Positions 61,662 through 64,000 of a DNA stretch of 64,000 nucleotides are shown here, in pieces. Under the pieces are notes generated by a model. It saw only the letters and a list, made by a program, of their open reading frames with translations, ran no database searches and was not told the origin of the DNA. Each line of letters starts with the position of its first letter. Within the stretch, counting starts at the first letter, position 1. A program made the position numbers and the translations under genes. The stretch is from Fasciola hepatica (lineage: Eukaryota; Platyhelminthes; Trematoda; Plagiorchiida; Fasciolidae), in NCBI GenBank assembly GCA_948099385.1, contig CANUEZ040000164.1, positions 1,130,501 to 1,194,500 on the forward strand, given 5' to 3'.

Positions 61662-63089
61662 GTAATGCAAATTCTGTTTGACCACGTACACTTCATTATC
61701 AGTGTGCAAGAATAAAGCAACTCTGTCTTTCTAGTTCATGAAATCCTAGCCAATAAGGATTCGGCTTTTTCGAAGCGGTGGGTTTTTTGGGCATATAAAT
61801 TGTCTTTTTTAAGTGCTTTAGTAACTTTCTATATTAGTGTTGTAGTATTGCATCTGGATGACAGGTCAAAATTTTTTCGGAAGCACATGTTACTGCCCAA
61901 CATTGTACCGCCCTTTATTTGACGTCTTTCAGCAAGCTAAACTCCTTGTCACAGTGGTAATAAAAATGTACATCTCTAGGAAGCTTTGTACGATGTGTGC
62001 TTTCCTGCATTTGCATACGAACAAATGAATGAATGATTTAACGAAGAAGCTAACTTTTTATTAGCAGTGGGAAGTTAGAAGAGTCCAGTTTGTTTTTACA
62101 TCTCATCTTTCATCTCCTCACGGGCAACCTGCCTTCCCGATTCATTCAACTGCTGCGTAGGAAGCTTTTTGTATGTGTCCACTTAAATCAGTTAATGTGG
62201 GTGGGTTGCGTTACCCTCGCCCACCGATAGATTTTCCCTGTGTACGATGTTCTCCGAAGTAGGTGGTGGTTAAAGGGTAGGTCGAGTTGGTCAGTTTGAT
62301 ATGAAAACCTTGACCAGTGAACTTGGCCGTGTCGGACGTTTCGGGTTTCCAGGTTTGGGTCCACGAGATCCTCCCGCGGGTTTGTTAGATACCTTTATTG
62401 TCATGACTAGGTGTCTCGGTTAGTAAGACAGAGTTGCATTCGAGTCCTTTCTTTGTCTTGATGATTTCCACTCCTAACTTTCTTTTGTGTTTGAGTGCTT
62501 TTTTACTTCCACTTGTTTTTATCTCTCGACTAGACGGTGCCGTGAAATAGTACCCCAAACTGGGGCATAGGTGTGCTTACCACCGGCTTGTGATCGGGCT
62601 TAGCGCCAACGCGAAAACAGTAACAGTTACACAACGAATAATAATTGACACGTTAGGAGTTGAAAAATCAACTTTACTGGCTTACGTACACACAAGATAT
62701 TCGCTAGCTTCTCATAATCTCTCTCGGCTTTGGGAAGGTCTGGCAAACGAAGTGGATGCAAATTAGTGTATGTTCGATTAAGGATTTTTTGTGTGTGGTC
62801 GGTTAGGAACCAAGTTGAAGGCCGCTTCTTACCAAATGTCAATCGTATCTTCCTGTCACTCGCAGTTCAAAGGGTCAGGTGTACTATTGGCCACCATCAC
62901 AACTTGCTGTTTTTCTGGTAGACCAATTTCTATGGTTATGTACAAATTAACACAATAATTGTTTTAACGCGGAGATTATGTGGGCACACGAGCCTCGAGT
63001 AATGTGTGCGAACCGGATGTACTTTTAGCGTTATTGCCGTGTATCAATAATACGAAAGTTTGATAGAACAGCAGAAAAGACGTGTCAGG
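61662..63089. other. Intron 12 sequence with an RTE tail fragment
   Basis: At about 62230-62480 the plus strand carries GTGTACGATGTTCTCCGAAG, GGTAGGTCGAGTTGGTCAGT and AACCTTGACCAGTGAACTTG, the RTE 3' coding tail and UTR seen at 17.4 kb. No FN3 exon could be recognised in the remainder. Confidence 0.5.
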
Positions 63090-63225
63090 AGGTGCAAGCA
63101 TTTCGTTTAGTCTTGTCGATCACGAACGCAAAACATCATAGTAGAAAAAGAAGACTGCTGTATCATGCATTAACGAAAATGTTTTACTCTCGTGATTGAC
63201 ATGATTAAACGAAATGCTTGCATCT
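63090..63225. repeat. Imperfect inverted repeat (47-base arms)
   Basis: The arms 63090-63136 and 63179-63225 match at about 40 of 47 positions, separated by a 42-base spacer. The arms share GCAAGCATTTCGTTTA and its complement. It is unrelated in sequence to the MITE family at 34 and 50 kb. Confidence 0.85.
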
Positions 63226-63833
63226 CGCGACCTATATCTTTCTGTTGTGATGATTTGTATAATGGTCCTCAGTGCTTTACATTTTTGTGTTTATTTTCCC
63301 CACTTCAATTAGCTCTTCCTAATGGATTTGAAACTTCGTTAAGCGCATTTGAACAAGGCTCGTAATTGACAGATTTCGAGCTAGTCTTATCCACACAACT
63401 TTTCCACGTCAGAACGAGATGATCAGGTTAGGCACACAAAGATAAGCGCTGTTTTATGTTTGACGTTCTTCTAACGGCAACTTTTTTTCCCAGCTGATTC
63501 GCTTAATTCATGAAATATCCCCATACTCTGGAATTCAGAAGACGCAAAGTGGCAAGCACAAGTCTGTCTTTTTTATGCTTCTCGTTAGGTCAGTGCAGTT
63601 CACATGCAAATATATAACGGTGTTCAGAAACACTATACATGGTGTTAAGAAGAAAGCAGAAACTTGGATACGGTTTTATGTGGACAGAATAATCCCCCAG
63701 TCGCGTGTGTTTGTTCTATTGCAACATTTTCCTTTGGCCTAGAGGGATGTAGTCTTTTAATGAACCGTTTTTGCCAACATAGGACCGGTCTGCTTAATCT
63801 GTTCGCGATCGCCCCGGCCGTGAAGAGATTTAA

Positions 63834-63998
63834 CTAGAACGATTTGAAGACATGGTAGATGTCATTGAACAACCAGTCACGCCCCAGTGTATGACCCGTA
63901 TCGATTGCACAAGCCGGCTTGGTGCTGGTTACCGTCTTATTGACCGGTCCAACCGCACCAACTTGTTTCGCTCCACCGGAGCAAGAATACAAGTACAT
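63834..63998 (-). CDS. Unidentified minus-strand ORF at the window edge
   Basis: On the minus strand a frame runs from an ATG at 63998 to a TAG at 63834-63836 (54 codons), and could extend past the right edge. It includes GGAKQVGAVGPVNKTVTSTK and GHTLGRDWLFNDIYHVFKSF. The composition looks protein-like rather than random, but I do not recognise the family. It could be the last exon of an antisense gene or a piece of a repeat. Confidence 0.3.
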   Translation of the reverse strand: MYLYSCSGGAKQVGAVGPVNKTVTSTKPACAIDTGHTLGRDWLFNDIYHVFKSF

Positions 63999-64000
63999 AT

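Noticed and set aside
63484..63740. Possible FN3 exon after TTTTTTTCCCAG at about 63494
   Set aside because: The acceptor looks good, but the frame (LIRLIHEISPYSG and following) has none of the expected strand C'-G motifs, so it was not added as exon 13.
63880..64000. Hydrophobic plus-strand stretch (GLVLVTVLLTG) as a possible FNDC3 C-terminal membrane segment
   Set aside because: The frame is closed by a stop just upstream at about 63885, no acceptor fits, and the opposite strand has a better-looking frame.
1..64000. A CRISPR array, defence island or prokaryote-type operon
   Set aside because: No regularly spaced short repeats and no bacterial gene structure; all evidence points to a eukaryotic intron-rich locus.

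Overview
The window looks like nuclear DNA of a flatworm, most likely a digenean trematode (liver or lung fluke type). I infer this from GC near the middle of the range, very long introns, GT-AG spliced exons, and a dense load of decayed RTE-like, CR1/Jockey-like and Penelope-like retroelements. Many retroelement copies carry the 3'-end and tail style I associate with flukes. There are no operons, bacterial promoters or CRISPR arrays, and no rRNA or functional tRNA gene was seen. The species assignment is inference.

One host gene can be supported. It is a plus-strand, multi-exon gene for a fibronectin type III (FN3) repeat protein resembling the FNDC3 family. I traced twelve consecutive internal exons from 5914 to 61661. 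All GT-AG junctions are phase-compatible and join into one open frame of 1131 codons. The frame holds one partial FN3 domain, seven complete domains and a ninth that runs off the traced part. Both the start (signal or N-terminal region, promoter) and the end (last half-domain, possible C-terminal membrane anchor, stop) lie outside the window or were not found.

The introns, 0.7 to 14.1 kb, are filled with mobile DNA. By region: 1-5.9 kb, intron or upstream sequence with tRNA-like repeat remnants; 7-21 kb, intron 2 with antisense RT fragments, tRNA-derived SINE copies, a (CA)29 tract and a sense RTE-like element broken at a poly-C run; 21-29 kb, intron 3 with a DDE transposase relic folded into a large inverted duplication; 29-36 kb, exons 4-6 with RTE fragments and a near-perfect 87-bp palindrome; 36-39.7 kb, a CR1-like element, an antisense RTE 3' end and exon 7; 40-49 kb, exons 8-10 and a head-to-head pair of Penelope-like elements, one interrupted by an RTE fragment with an 11-bp target-site duplication; 49-55.7 kb, a foldback MITE and a Jockey/CR1-like element; 55.7-64 kb, exons 11-12, a nearly full-length but decayed endonuclease-RT retroelement, and an unidentified minus-strand ORF at the right edge.

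No retroelement here has an intact reading frame, so none appears autonomous. Several pieces look relatively recent because two copies within the window remain almost identical: the RTE 3' ends at 17.4 and 39.0 kb, the Penelope tails, and the inverted transposase arms. I saw no immune-type, toxin or viral system. The most notable structures are the inverted repeats and nested insertions described in the findings.
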